From a virus: 33,381 nucleotides of DNA. The position numbers and the translations under genes were made by a program. Positions 22,667 through 32,531 of the stretch are shown here, piece after piece. Under the pieces are notes generated by a model that worked only from the letters and a program-made list of their open reading frames with translations, had not been told where the DNA came from and made no database searches. The DNA lies in the IMG/VR virus record IMGVR_UViG_3300032083_001659, positions 1 to 33,381 of that record, one strand, 5' to 3'. Position 1 is the first letter of the stretch, and every line of letters begins with the position of its first letter.

Positions 22667-23410
22667 ATGGCTAATGAATTACAACAAAAACAAAACTATG
22701 ATCTACTTGGATCTGCCGCACAAATGGGAACCGCAGGAGCGGGGATCGGGTTTGCTGTTGGTGGTCCTGTCGGTGCTGCCGTAGGAGCAGGGATCGGTGG
22801 TGTAGGTGGTTTGATCTACGAAGGCTTACAAGGCCCCAGCGACTACGAACAACAAAGACAAGAAGACATAGAAGAACTAAAACGAAGACAAGATCTTGGT
22901 GCTCTTGGTTTGACTGACGAAGAACGATCAGTCTTGCAAGCACAATTGGTAGATCCAATTAGAGCACAACAGAGAGGTGCTGCCCTACAACAAGCAGGAA
23001 CTATGGCTGCTATTGGTGGTGGTCCAGCAACCGCAGCAAGGATGGCTATTGGAGAACAGCAGAGAATAGCAGAACAACTACAACCTTCTATGATAGAAAT
23101 TCAGCGGGCTGACTTGGCAAAGGCAAGAGCCGAAGAAGAACTGTTGAGAGCATTACAGAAAGAACAGATGGAAGATGTAGAACGAGCCAAGCAACAAGCC
23201 TATGGTGCTATGCTAAATGCAGCTGCTTCCGGTATGGGAATAAGATCAGCCGCACAGAAAGAACTTGTTGTTGCCGGTCAAGCAAAAGCAGCGGAAGAGT
23301 TTAACAAAGCATTTAGCGAATATGCTATGTCTCCTGATGCTGACCCTGCTATGACTATGCTACTGATGGGCAACTATGGTTTCCCTCCACCGGTTCAGGA
23401 AAAAAAGTAA
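22667..23410 (+). CDS. Glycine-zipper internal virion protein, 247 aa
   Basis: ATG 22667 follows AATAGGAGAATAAATT. Residues about 17-52 (GTAGAGIGFAVGGPVGAAVG and onward) are a long glycine zipper, able to insert into membranes. A Gln/Arg-rich helical part follows (QRQEDIEELKRRQDLG; AIGEQQRIAEQLQPSMIEIQ; AAEEFNKAFSEYAM). This composition fits short internal or ejection proteins that pass out of the capsid and line the DNA channel in the host envelope. The last codons are GAA-AAA-AAG-TAA, forming an A-AAA-AAG slippery site in the correct frame, so a -1 fusion to the next gene is possible (see findings). Confidence 0.8.
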   Translation: MANELQQKQNYDLLGSAAQMGTAGAGIGFAVGGPVGAAVGAGIGGVGGLIYEGLQGPSDYEQQRQEDIEELKRRQDLGALGLTDEERSVLQAQLVDPIRAQQRGAALQQAGTMAAIGGGPATAARMAIGEQQRIAEQLQPSMIEIQRADLAKARAEEELLRALQKEQMEDVERAKQQAYGAMLNAAASGMGIRSAAQKELVVAGQAKAAEEFNKAFSEYAMSPDADPAMTMLLMGNYGFPPPVQEKK

Positions 23411-23436
23411 TAGGGCAGCCGACTAATGTGGTGCCC
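23401..23436 (+). promoter_or_regulatory. Putative -1 ribosomal frameshift signal
   Basis: A-AAA-AAG (23401-23407) lies in the reading frame of the 247-aa gene one codon before its TAA. A hairpin of GGGCA (23413-23417) and TGCCC (23432-23436) starts five bases after it, with a 14-base loop. A -1 shift continues into the 299-aa gene's frame, giving about 553 residues. No upstream Shine-Dalgarno-like stimulator is obvious. Confidence 0.5.
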
Positions 23437-24327
23437 GTAGAAAGAACGGAGCCGACTGTCCCACAAGCACCTTCACCAAACCAAACTGACGGATTGTTTC
23501 CGGAAGGCGGAGTTATGCCTATACAAACAGTAGCACCAAAACCACCGTTGGGTACACCTTTGGAAAGAACAGCAACACCAAACTTCCAACAGTTTCTACA
23601 AGTGCCGGGACAACCAGCAGGACAGGGTCAGGCTACACCATTAGGATCTATGGGGATAGACAGCAAGGGCAGAGACTACTTCTTCCAGAACTATCCTGAT
23701 AGTAAAGCAGGAACCTTTGGTAGGATCAGCGGTGTAAGCACGGTGACAAAGAAAGAGCAAGAAAGAATTTTAACAAAGATGAGAACTGTTGAGGAACTTG
23801 CCTTCCGGTACCCAGAAGAGTTTGGTGGGCTGGATAGAAAGAGACAATTGTTTAACCAAAGTCAAGCGGTTCTTGACGACATCGTAATCCAAAAGTCTAT
23901 GACTAAAATGGAACCCAGACTTGTTTATGAAACAAGACCAGACGGATCACAGGGCCAACAGATGAAACTGGTAGAAGTGGAAGTTCCCAACCCAGACTGG
24001 AAAGTTGAGAAGTCTATTTTCCAAAGAGACGAGAACGGACAAATTGTCCCCGAACAAAGACAAGACTATTTTTACCTATCACTTGCATCGCAAGGAAAAG
24101 ATAGGGAGGCAGAACTCTATGAGAAACTATTTACCATAGACGAAGCCATAGGTGAAATAGAGACTGCTATGGAAGAAGGCTTCCCAGTCAACACCGACTT
24201 TATTATCAAAGAGAAAAAAGAAATGATACAACAATTACTTACACTTGGCTACGACCAAACACAGATCAACCAGATCTTACAGCAGTTTAGCACAAGACCA
24301 GAACTTTACCAAGGAGCGAACGAATGA
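23428..24327 (+). CDS. Helical virion protein, 299 aa; start uncertain
   Basis: The frame can start at GTG 23428, but there is no AGGAG-type site before it, unlike nearly every other gene here. ATG 23515 has GGAAGG seven bases upstream and is an alternative (270 aa). The frame is also open backward to the slippery site at 23401-23407, so it may be made only as the C-terminal part of a -1 fusion. The first 50 or so residues are Pro/Gln-rich, like a linker; the rest is helical and charged (FGRISGVSTVTKKEQERILT; IDEAIGEIETAMEEGFPVNT). It is probably an internal or ejection protein by position; no family is recognised. Its stop overlaps the next ATG (ATGA). Confidence 0.75.
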   Translation: MVPVERTEPTVPQAPSPNQTDGLFPEGGVMPIQTVAPKPPLGTPLERTATPNFQQFLQVPGQPAGQGQATPLGSMGIDSKGRDYFFQNYPDSKAGTFGRISGVSTVTKKEQERILTKMRTVEELAFRYPEEFGGLDRKRQLFNQSQAVLDDIVIQKSMTKMEPRLVYETRPDGSQGQQMKLVEVEVPNPDWKVEKSIFQRDENGQIVPEQRQDYFYLSLASQGKDREAELYEKLFTIDEAIGEIETAMEEGFPVNTDFIIKEKKEMIQQLLTLGYDQTQINQILQQFSTRPELYQGANE

Positions 24328-26315
24328 ATGTAATAGAAAGATATTTAGCAGGGATGGAAGTTGATCCTAACGACCCTGTCTTGCAGACCTACCTGATGCA
24401 GCAAAGAATTTACGGAGGAGGCACACCTTCACAACAGGAGTTCCGCAACACCGTAATTCCAAGAGACCCAGTCCCATCAATTCCAAACCAAGGACCTATC
24501 GCACCACCGGATATGTTTACACCAGTAGAAGGTGTGCCCCAAGAAGTTATGGACCCACGAGGACAAGCAAGACGGAGAAGACAAACAGAACGGTTGCCTG
24601 ATGTTCCTATGGGAGCACAACCCAACATAGACACACCACAAACAACTGTGTTCCGTAGGAGTAATGCTTACCTTGCTGCTTACAACCAAGCCAAGACAAG
24701 TCAGTACTTCCAAATGCTTGACCTGTTGTTAAAGCAACAAACGGTAGAGCAAGGTAATTTAGACATTATCCGTAAGGCTATTGCCGATATTGATGATAGA
24801 ATTGCTGACTATGAAAAGGCTGCTGCTGAATTTGAGACACCCAAAAGTTCTGGTGGTCGTGGATCAAGCACGGTAAAGAACTTTCGTTTAGAAGCAGAGG
24901 CAGAGATCAACAGACTTGCTCTCAAAAGTTTAGAACAACAGACAAGACTAACGGAACAAGTTGGTAGAGACACACAAGCACCCACCTCTACACTATCATT
25001 CTTTACAGGTGATAGTAGCAACCGTGTAAATTCTATTAATGCTAATCCAAGTGATATGTCTGCTCTTATCAGTCAGGTGCGACAGCCTACTTATGTGAAC
25101 CAGTTTGCTTCTATCACTAACACGACAGCAAGAAACGAAGCGACAGGAGAACTAATCCGTCAGGTGATGAGAGAAATGGTTGCCGCTGGTGTTCCATCAA
25201 CAGAGCAAGAGAAAGTCTTTGACCTAATTGCTGCGAACTATGGTGGGCTTGCAAGTTCTACACCAGCCAGTCGCTCTTCTCAATTCTCTAATGCTGCTGT
25301 TGCTTCACAGCGAGAAGCAGAGATGCAGAGAAAACTGGGAGATGTTTATGATCTCAAAGATGCTTCCACAGTTCAGGTGCCTGCTTCACAGATGAGAGAT
25401 GGTGTGCCTACACTCAACCCCAACCAGTATGTTAAGACAACATTTAGCGATGGTACAATAGACTACTATCTTACCAACGAGATGGCTATTCGCCAGAAGG
25501 CAGAGGAAGCACAAGCCTTTGGCGGCGGTGGTAGAACCAGACCAACAATTACACAGTCCGCTGCTGAAAAAGAATTAGACAATTTTATTATTGGGAACAT
25601 TAGAGACGACGGTAAGTTTGTGTTAAATGAAAACACAGGAGGCGGTGCTGATCTTGTAGCCAAGGCTGCCGGTAAGGATCTGGGAGAACTTACACAAGAA
25701 GACATAGACAGAGTTTTACGAGATAGAATTGGAGCAAGTGTTAGAGTTCAGCAAGCACAAGCCGTAGGAGAACTAACACAACAACGATCTGCTTACAGCG
25801 ATAGACTTGCTGCTGGTCTCCGTGGGATGTCTCCCGAAGAGTACTTGGGTAGGGCAGCACAAATGCGAGACAAACCTTTCGCTGCTGGAACTACACCAGA
25901 AGAAGCAAGAAGACAAATGACACAGAGCCCGTCAAGGATGGATGCCGAGAAGTTCTATGCTGATCTTACACCACAGCAAAGACTACAAGCAGACTATATG
26001 TCGCAGGCAACAGCGATGGCAAAGAGAGGGGATAGACAAACACTTGATAAAGACGAGCAAATGCTTTACTCAACTATGATAGAGAAGTTAGAGAAGGGAG
26101 AACTTACCCGACCTGAACTCTACGATGCTATGATGAAACAAGCCTATGATCTTTACGGAGCAAGTGACATAGAGAAAGCACAGAAGAAAACAAAGTCAGC
26201 CTTGACCTCAATTTACTTGGACGACATAGCCCAGTTCCAATTGACCTCTGGTGCTACAAGTATAGATGCCCCAAAGATAGAAAACCGAAACCAACCAATA
26301 GAACCAACGGAGTAA
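24324..26315 (+). CDS. Large helical internal virion protein, 663 aa
   Basis: ATG 24324 overlaps the upstream stop (ATGA), with AAGGAG at 24310-24315. The protein is dominated by charged helices and Gln/Arg-rich linkers (MLDLLLKQQTVEQGNLDIIR; IADIDDRIADYEKAAAEF; KNFRLEAEAEINRLALKSL), with heptad-like coiled coils about residues 135-230. No catalytic motif is visible. Position before the giant internal protein and composition fit an ejection protein of the T7 gp15/P22 gp16 kind. It is not similar enough for me to name the family. Confidence 0.8.
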   Translation: MNVIERYLAGMEVDPNDPVLQTYLMQQRIYGGGTPSQQEFRNTVIPRDPVPSIPNQGPIAPPDMFTPVEGVPQEVMDPRGQARRRRQTERLPDVPMGAQPNIDTPQTTVFRRSNAYLAAYNQAKTSQYFQMLDLLLKQQTVEQGNLDIIRKAIADIDDRIADYEKAAAEFETPKSSGGRGSSTVKNFRLEAEAEINRLALKSLEQQTRLTEQVGRDTQAPTSTLSFFTGDSSNRVNSINANPSDMSALISQVRQPTYVNQFASITNTTARNEATGELIRQVMREMVAAGVPSTEQEKVFDLIAANYGGLASSTPASRSSQFSNAAVASQREAEMQRKLGDVYDLKDASTVQVPASQMRDGVPTLNPNQYVKTTFSDGTIDYYLTNEMAIRQKAEEAQAFGGGGRTRPTITQSAAEKELDNFIIGNIRDDGKFVLNENTGGGADLVAKAAGKDLGELTQEDIDRVLRDRIGASVRVQQAQAVGELTQQRSAYSDRLAAGLRGMSPEEYLGRAAQMRDKPFAAGTTPEEARRQMTQSPSRMDAEKFYADLTPQQRLQADYMSQATAMAKRGDRQTLDKDEQMLYSTMIEKLEKGELTRPELYDAMMKQAYDLYGASDIEKAQKKTKSALTSIYLDDIAQFQLTSGATSIDAPKIENRNQPIEPTE

Positions 26316-26319
26316 ATAA

Positions 26320-29300
26320 ATGGATCCAATCCCACAAGAAATAATTGATGCTGGTTTGAGCGAACAATACCAGATCGCATTAGACGGTGAAATGTTTGAT
26401 GTAATAGAAATGCTGAAACAACAAGCAGGAGTTCAGCCACCACAAGAATTAGAAGTTCAGGAAGTTATTAGTAATGAGGACGAAGGTACTTTGGCTGGTA
26501 AGCGAGATCCTTTTGCAAGACCAGACTTCGGGGAACCAACACCAAAGCCTTACCGCACACCAGTAGAAAGAGAAGAGTTTCCTATGGGGAGACCACAACA
26601 AACCGGTTTAGAAGGTGGTGCTTTGGAAGCAGAGGAAGAAGCATTAGAGGCTGGCTACTATTATTCTCCTCGTTTTAAAACACAGCAGAAATTATTAGAA
26701 GAAGGTTTGGGAGCAGAAGAGGTTGATGCTTTCCGCAGGCTGAAAGACTTTTACATTAGTGAAGGCAACGATGTTATTACCGCTATGCAAAAAGCAAATG
26801 CTTCTATCTCTATTATCACAGGTGGCTACTACACACCCGCACGAGATAGAATAGACACAAGTGATAAAGAAGGTGTAGTCAGCGACATTACAGAAGACAT
26901 AGGTAAAGCACCATTAGCCCCAGAGTTCGGCAGAGAAACAGAGCGAGGAGCCTTTGAGAGACAATTGGTAGAGAGCCCCAAGCAGGTGGCAGAAAAAAAA
27001 GCAAGACGATCTGCTGGTGCGAAGGTAGGACAAAAACTAAACACCTCGTTTGGATTACAAGCCTACGATATCTTCTTTGACGAGAACGATAATGAAAGAC
27101 CACTCGCAGAGAAACAAAAATTATTAGACGAAGAAAAGATCAAAGGTCTGCCCGGCACATTCATTACACCAACTACAACGAAGGACGACTTACAAACAAT
27201 TATCAAAGATCGGTTCCTCCAAGCGGAGAGTGGTGATCTCGTAAGAGAAATGCTGGTTGCTTCTATGAGAGCAGAAGGTAAAGAAGTTCCAAAGCCCGGC
27301 GATGAGAACTACCAAGACTTTATTGATGCACAACTAATTTTAGAAGAAGACTTTCTCAACACCGTGTTTGACTATTCACCCGTAAGAGGAGACATAGACC
27401 CAGCAAAACGAACCACAGGTGAGCGGTTCATAGAAGAAGTCTTTACCACAGAAGAAGGTGGTGGTATTGTTGAGAGCCAAACAGCAAGAGGGCTTCGTGT
27501 TCTTGGTGGGCTTATCCGTCCGGTGACAAATGCAATTGTTGACGGGATAGGATACCAAGTCCAGATAGTAGATGGTAAGGCTGTGCCTGTTGATCCTAAC
27601 GACATAAATTATCTTGCTGCTACTTCTGCGGAAGGAACTGCTATGGACTACCTTGGCTACTTGATCCCAGAAGTAAAGCAAGTCGTACAAGAAGGGCCAA
27701 GACAAACTGGCTACTTGACACACGACACTTTCATCGGTGCTACATTACACGACATAAAGGTTGGTCGTTTCTTGGGAGACGACTTTGTAGAAATGCCTTA
27801 TCTTGTTGAGGGTCTCGGTGCTATGGGGATGGACGGAGAAGCAGCCGCTATGTCCCTTGGTCTTATCACAGAGATCGCTATGCCTCTTACCCCAGCAGGA
27901 GTGCCGGGGATGGCTACGAAAGGTTTGGGTGGCTCAACAAAATTAGCAGGTGGGACACTCAAAGCAGTAAGCCGTGGTAAGGTAGGACAGAAACTTGTAG
28001 ACACAGGAACAAAAATTAGCAAGGCTGGTGATGCTATGTTGCCGGAGAATGTTATTGGAACCTCGGCTCGTTATTACAGACTGGCCCAAGAAGAGCGAGC
28101 ACTCAAAGATGCTGGACTACGAGGCACACTATCAATTGACGAAGCAGCAGCACCAAGAGCAGCACGAGACTTTATTGCTACTACAACTGACGATGCTGGT
28201 AAGACTGCTGACGATCTTATCCCACAAGCAAGAACCCCTGACGGCGAAAGAATTTTGAGTGAAGCAACCACAGGAGCAAAACAAATTGACAACTTCGCAG
28301 AGGAAGTTTTGTATGCTGATGACTTCTTTTCTCTACCAGAAGAAACACAAGTGGCTATGAATACTTGGGTGAGGTCTAACAAAGAAGCAGCAAAAATTTT
28401 AGATATCCAAACCGGTGATGACTTGCTTAATGCTTTGAGAACCAGTAATGGAATACAAGAAGTTAAAGAAGCAACCCTTATCCCAACGATGAGAACTTAC
28501 CTCGCAAACAAAGTGCCTAACGACTGGTTGTTTATCACACCTACTATGATCGGTAAGGCAGACAAGTGGAAAGAAATTGCTGGTGAGGTAAATGAGAAGA
28601 TGGCTTTTTGGAGCAAGAGTTTCATAGAAGAATTGCCCGGCGGTAAGTTCCGCTACTTGGAAGAACCGTTTGATAGTAAAGTAAATTCAGTCTTGGGCTT
28701 TGATCCAACTGAACCTATGACCCCTATTCAGTACAGTAAGTTTCACGATGCTGTGAAGGAAGGTTTCGTAGCAGAGACATTAGGGACAAAGGGCAGCGAC
28801 TTTGGATCTATTGGTTATGTAGGTGATAAGGCTTATGAGACTATGAAGATCCCACTATCAAGACGAACCCGTGGGTCTATTAGTCTATCTCCGTCAGTCA
28901 AGACTGGTGCTTTGCTTACTCCTATTTTCGGTCCTGTTGTTGGTGGAGCAGTAGCCATCGGTGGTCTAACGGCAGAAGGGATCCTAAATGTTTTCGGTAA
29001 GACCAAAGGTCTTGCTCCCAAACTCGGTCAGGCTTTATCAAAACCATTACAATTTGGCGGAGACTTATTGGCTACAAGGCTTTTAAAAGCAAAGCCTACA
29101 CCTACACAGCCCTTACTTATCAAACAAACTTTTGAGGCCGCAAAGTCGCAAATTAGAAACCTACCAAGAGAGTTTGCTTTGGAGGTCCAGAAAAGAATTG
29201 TTGACGGTGAAGATCCTGTTGCTGTGTTTAATGATGTGTTCTCTCAAAGTGTTAGAGGCTCTGGTAAGTACCAAGTAAATGGAGCCTTTGATCCTATCCA

Positions 29301-32300
29301 AGGAGCAGAACAATTCTTTGTGGATTATGTAAAAGGTTTCTTCGGTCAAGACATAAAGTTCCTAAAACCACAAGAGATCCTTGACACAGTTGGGCCACAA
29401 TATCTTGACGATCTTGTAGCTGACATTACAAGAGGACAAGACACCGCAGCCAAACTAATAGAAGGCATAGAGAAACTACGAGGTAGGTACCAGATGCTAC
29501 AAGACAAAGGCTTTGGTGGTAAGTTGAGTGGAGATCAATTCACTACCTACAACACAACCTACATTATTAGACAACGAGCACGAGCAATAGCAGAGCAAGT
29601 GATAGAAGAAAAAATTATCAACTCACCAGAGGGACAACGATATCTTATGTCCTCCTATGACTTTGCAGACATAGCAAGACGAGCGGAAGACATAGTTAGA
29701 GAAGGAGACTTGGGAGCCACAGGACAGGCAGAACTTCGTAGATCCTTGCGAGGTTTTGGTGCTGACGAAGGACTGGAACCCTTCCGTGCCCCTCAACAGA
29801 TCAAGTCGTATACTTTGGAAAAGATCACAGAATTACAGCAGCAATTAGATGAGTTGGCCCCACTACTGGAAGAGGGAGTACAACTATCAGCAGAACAAAC
29901 AAAGACACTACGACAACTAAAAGGTTTGAGGTTAGGTTTAGATAATTACTTTGCACAAGTAGGTAGAGCCCTACGAGAAAATGCTGATGTGTTATTGTCT
30001 GGCTACACCACAGATAAAGTTGCTTCGTTGAGAAACCAAATTGTTTATGATCTTATTGAGGTCGCAACAGAAGGACAACCTGCTGGTAGATCTTTCATAG
30101 AAGCAGCCAAGTTAAAGATAGGTGAGACGGTTGTAAGCAATTCTGTAAGTAGAGACTTTAAGAATTTTGCGAGAAGACTTGGCATAGAAACAGACGAAAG
30201 ACAAGCAGCCTTGTGGGATCTAACACAGAGACTAAACGGTGAGTTTGTCCCAGCACGAGTAAACACACAGTCCTACACAGAGTTCTTCCGTGAGGCTTTG
30301 TTCCAACGAGCAGTAGAAAACATTATGCCCGAAGCAAAGATCATACAATTACGAGATGGGTTGGAGACTATGGGTGTTGTGTTTAGAAAAGAAGGTGCTG
30401 CTAAATTAGACTACAAACAAATGGAGCCAGCCCTACTACAATTAGACGAAGGAACATTTATGTTTGGTAATGTGGAGACCAGAAGAATTTATGACGAACT
30501 TGTAAATTCATTTAACTCTGGTTTCTTTAAGGCTGGACTTGACAACATAAACACCAGATCACTTACACTTGGAGACTATGTCCTCAACAGAGCAACAGCC
30601 TTTATTGACGGGACATCACGATCTATGAGAAATGGTTTGCTCGCAGGTAAGTACATTTTTAATGGTCGCTACTTGGGTCTCAACAACATTAGTCAGCCGT
30701 TTATCCAAGCAACAACAACCCCCGGTTATTTAGCCAAGTCTGTGCTACGATCTATGATCGGTCTTGCTACATTAGGGATTGACCCCTCTGGTTTTGCGAG
30801 AGCATTACAGCGAGCAGGAACGGCTCTGCCGGCAGGTGGAGGAGCAGTAGGGGGAACCATAGGGATGGTTGCTGCGGGACCAGTAGGAGCCGGTGTAGGG
30901 CTTGCTACGGGCTACATAGGAACTGCTCTGGCGAGAAACCAAATTGCTAAACTTGGTTTTGGATTAGAAGAGTTTTTGATAAAGGTTGCAGAAGGAGCAG
31001 ACAGACTACCGAAAGCAAACTTGGGAACCTTCTATGGTGTGAGAAAGATAGACGATGTTTATTTCACAGCAGTAGACGGAAAGAGATGGACAGGTAGGAT
31101 GATAGACGATGCGATCAAGAGAAATGATATCTATGCTACACAGGTTTCATTTGAGTTTGGTGAGGATGCGATAGAGGATATGGTAAAGGCTACACAACTT
31201 ACAGGTAAAGGTAAAGAAACAGCCTTCTATGGTAGAGAGGCAGCACAATTTCTTTTACCTCACAAGAAGTCTTTGGCAAACATTATCGCAGAAGAAACTG
31301 ACTTGGCTTTCCGTCAGCAGGTTTTTGTTTCTGCTTTGGCTGGTGGTCTTACAGAAGAACAGGCTGCGATCCTTGCGAGAAACACACTACTGGATTATGG
31401 AGGCATTACAAATAAAGCAGAGCGAGCAGTTGCCCGTCGTTTGTTTTTGTTCTATGCTTTCGCAAGACAGTCAAGTGCGGAAACTATGAGAGCATTTCTG
31501 TTTGATCCAGCAAGAGCAAGTGTAATTGGAAAGCAAGCGAGGTTTGCACAGAACCAGAAGAAGACAGCGGAGTTAGATATCCTGCTCCAAACAAGCCCCT
31601 TCCCAAGCCTCCGTAGAAAGAACCTTACCTCTGCCTATGCTCGTGTCACAGAAGCCTACGAACAGCACCTCACGGTCCTCTATGGACCTTCTTTTCCTAT
31701 GGTGGAAAGTGCTGCTATGTTATGGGATGTAGGCAACCACCTTGGTCCGCTTTATCTAAATGCTTTGACTGGTGATCCAATTCCGGCTATGGCGGAGACA
31801 ACAAAGTTATTATCTAAACAAGCAGTCTCACGAAACCCTTTGATACAACAAGCATCAAGAGTTTATGTTGATGAATTTACAAACAGAAGTTCTACTACTG
31901 CTACTGGCTACTTGCCGGACAGCGACTTTATTTATCTTACACAGTCAGGACTGATAGACGATCTTGGGCTTATGACCTTCTTTGATCTCCAACCTGCTGA
32001 ACCTGTAAGAGGTAAAGCAAGAGTAGCAGCAGACCCCTCTATGGATCCACAGTTTAGAGAGAGAGGTTATGCTTACAAGTTTGGCTCACAGAAAGGTGAA
32101 GATAATTACCGAGTGTTTAAGGCTTTCTCTGCCTTGCTCGCTATTGATAGGTCGTTGAGCGACTGGACGAGAAGCGAAATAAAAGAGGGACTAATCCTCA
32201 ACAACTATGAGGAAGGTAAGTTTGACTACCGTAAAGGTAAAGCCGGAACTTACGAATTGTTTATCTCTGGATTGGAAACACCAATAGTAGTTCCAACCTA

Positions 32301-32385
32301 CTTACAGATGGAGGTAGACCTCTACAAACAATTACAGAAAGACTTGGAAGGTGCGAACCGATCCAAGCGAGCACCACGGAAATAA
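26320..32385 (+). CDS. Giant internal/ejection protein, 2021 aa
   Basis: ATG 26320 stands five bases after the upstream stop (ACGGAGTAAATAA before it). It is 18% of the genome. Segments seen: acidic N-terminus (about 1-110); mixed helices; a small hydrophobic stretch (GALLTPIFGPVVGGAVAIGG, about 867-886); long coiled-coil region (about 1000-1250); a second Gly-rich hydrophobic stretch (about 1503-1540, AVGGTIGMVAAGPVGAGVG); and near residue 1690 'LLDYGGITNKAERAVARRL' then 'FLFYAFARQ', which recalls the 'DYG-T-E-x-x-x-R-x-x-PFYxF-R' segment of large phage polyvalent/ejection proteins. The C-terminus is basic (SKRAPRK). It is likely ejected with DNA and may include envelope-degrading activity, but I see no lysozyme or transglycosylase active site. 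Confidence 0.85.
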   Translation: MDPIPQEIIDAGLSEQYQIALDGEMFDVIEMLKQQAGVQPPQELEVQEVISNEDEGTLAGKRDPFARPDFGEPTPKPYRTPVEREEFPMGRPQQTGLEGGALEAEEEALEAGYYYSPRFKTQQKLLEEGLGAEEVDAFRRLKDFYISEGNDVITAMQKANASISIITGGYYTPARDRIDTSDKEGVVSDITEDIGKAPLAPEFGRETERGAFERQLVESPKQVAEKKARRSAGAKVGQKLNTSFGLQAYDIFFDENDNERPLAEKQKLLDEEKIKGLPGTFITPTTTKDDLQTIIKDRFLQAESGDLVREMLVASMRAEGKEVPKPGDENYQDFIDAQLILEEDFLNTVFDYSPVRGDIDPAKRTTGERFIEEVFTTEEGGGIVESQTARGLRVLGGLIRPVTNAIVDGIGYQVQIVDGKAVPVDPNDINYLAATSAEGTAMDYLGYLIPEVKQVVQEGPRQTGYLTHDTFIGATLHDIKVGRFLGDDFVEMPYLVEGLGAMGMDGEAAAMSLGLITEIAMPLTPAGVPGMATKGLGGSTKLAGGTLKAVSRGKVGQKLVDTGTKISKAGDAMLPENVIGTSARYYRLAQEERALKDAGLRGTLSIDEAAAPRAARDFIATTTDDAGKTADDLIPQARTPDGERILSEATTGAKQIDNFAEEVLYADDFFSLPEETQVAMNTWVRSNKEAAKILDIQTGDDLLNALRTSNGIQEVKEATLIPTMRTYLANKVPNDWLFITPTMIGKADKWKEIAGEVNEKMAFWSKSFIEELPGGKFRYLEEPFDSKVNSVLGFDPTEPMTPIQYSKFHDAVKEGFVAETLGTKGSDFGSIGYVGDKAYETMKIPLSRRTRGSISLSPSVKTGALLTPIFGPVVGGAVAIGGLTAEGILNVFGKTKGLAPKLGQALSKPLQFGGDLLATRLLKAKPTPTQPLLIKQTFEAAKSQIRNLPREFALEVQKRIVDGEDPVAVFNDVFSQSVRGSGKYQVNGAFDPIQGAEQFFVDYVKGFFGQDIKFLKPQEILDTVGPQYLDDLVADITRGQDTAAKLIEGIEKLRGRYQMLQDKGFGGKLSGDQFTTYNTTYIIRQRARAIAEQVIEEKIINSPEGQRYLMSSYDFADIARRAEDIVREGDLGATGQAELRRSLRGFGADEGLEPFRAPQQIKSYTLEKITELQQQLDELAPLLEEGVQLSAEQTKTLRQLKGLRLGLDNYFAQVGRALRENADVLLSGYTTDKVASLRNQIVYDLIEVATEGQPAGRSFIEAAKLKIGETVVSNSVSRDFKNFARRLGIETDERQAALWDLTQRLNGEFVPARVNTQSYTEFFREALFQRAVENIMPEAKIIQLRDGLETMGVVFRKEGAAKLDYKQMEPALLQLDEGTFMFGNVETRRIYDELVNSFNSGFFKAGLDNINTRSLTLGDYVLNRATAFIDGTSRSMRNGLLAGKYIFNGRYLGLNNISQPFIQATTTPGYLAKSVLRSMIGLATLGIDPSGFARALQRAGTALPAGGGAVGGTIGMVAAGPVGAGVGLATGYIGTALARNQIAKLGFGLEEFLIKVAEGADRLPKANLGTFYGVRKIDDVYFTAVDGKRWTGRMIDDAIKRNDIYATQVSFEFGEDAIEDMVKATQLTGKGKETAFYGREAAQFLLPHKKSLANIIAEETDLAFRQQVFVSALAGGLTEEQAAILARNTLLDYGGITNKAERAVARRLFLFYAFARQSSAETMRAFLFDPARASVIGKQARFAQNQKKTAELDILLQTSPFPSLRRKNLTSAYARVTEAYEQHLTVLYGPSFPMVESAAMLWDVGNHLGPLYLNALTGDPIPAMAETTKLLSKQAVSRNPLIQQASRVYVDEFTNRSSTTATGYLPDSDFIYLTQSGLIDDLGLMTFFDLQPAEPVRGKARVAADPSMDPQFRERGYAYKFGSQKGEDNYRVFKAFSALLAIDRSLSDWTRSEIKEGLILNNYEEGKFDYRKGKAGTYELFISGLETPIVVPTYLQMEVDLYKQLQKDLEGANRSKRAPRK

Positions 32386-32396
32386 AGGAGAACATT

Positions 32397-32531
32397 ATGC
32401 CGTACAAAAAGTATAGTGCTAAACAGAAAAAACTTGCTGCGGTTGCAAACCCTCGTAAGAAAATTACAGCAGCAGATCTCAAAGCACTCAAAAAGAAAAA
32501 AAAGAAAACAACTAAAAGGAAGAAAAAATGA
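32397..32531 (+). CDS. Lysine-rich micro-protein, 44 aa
   Basis: ATG 32397 follows AAAGGAGAACATT at 32384-32396. The 44 residues include about 19 Lys/Arg (MPYKKYSAKQKKLAAVANPR; ITAADLKALKKKKKKTTKRK). The stop overlaps the next ATG (ATGA). A DNA- or nucleic-acid-binding or virion-packaged basic peptide is inferred from charge alone. Confidence 0.75.
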   Translation: MPYKKYSAKQKKLAAVANPRKKITAADLKALKKKKKKTTKRKKK

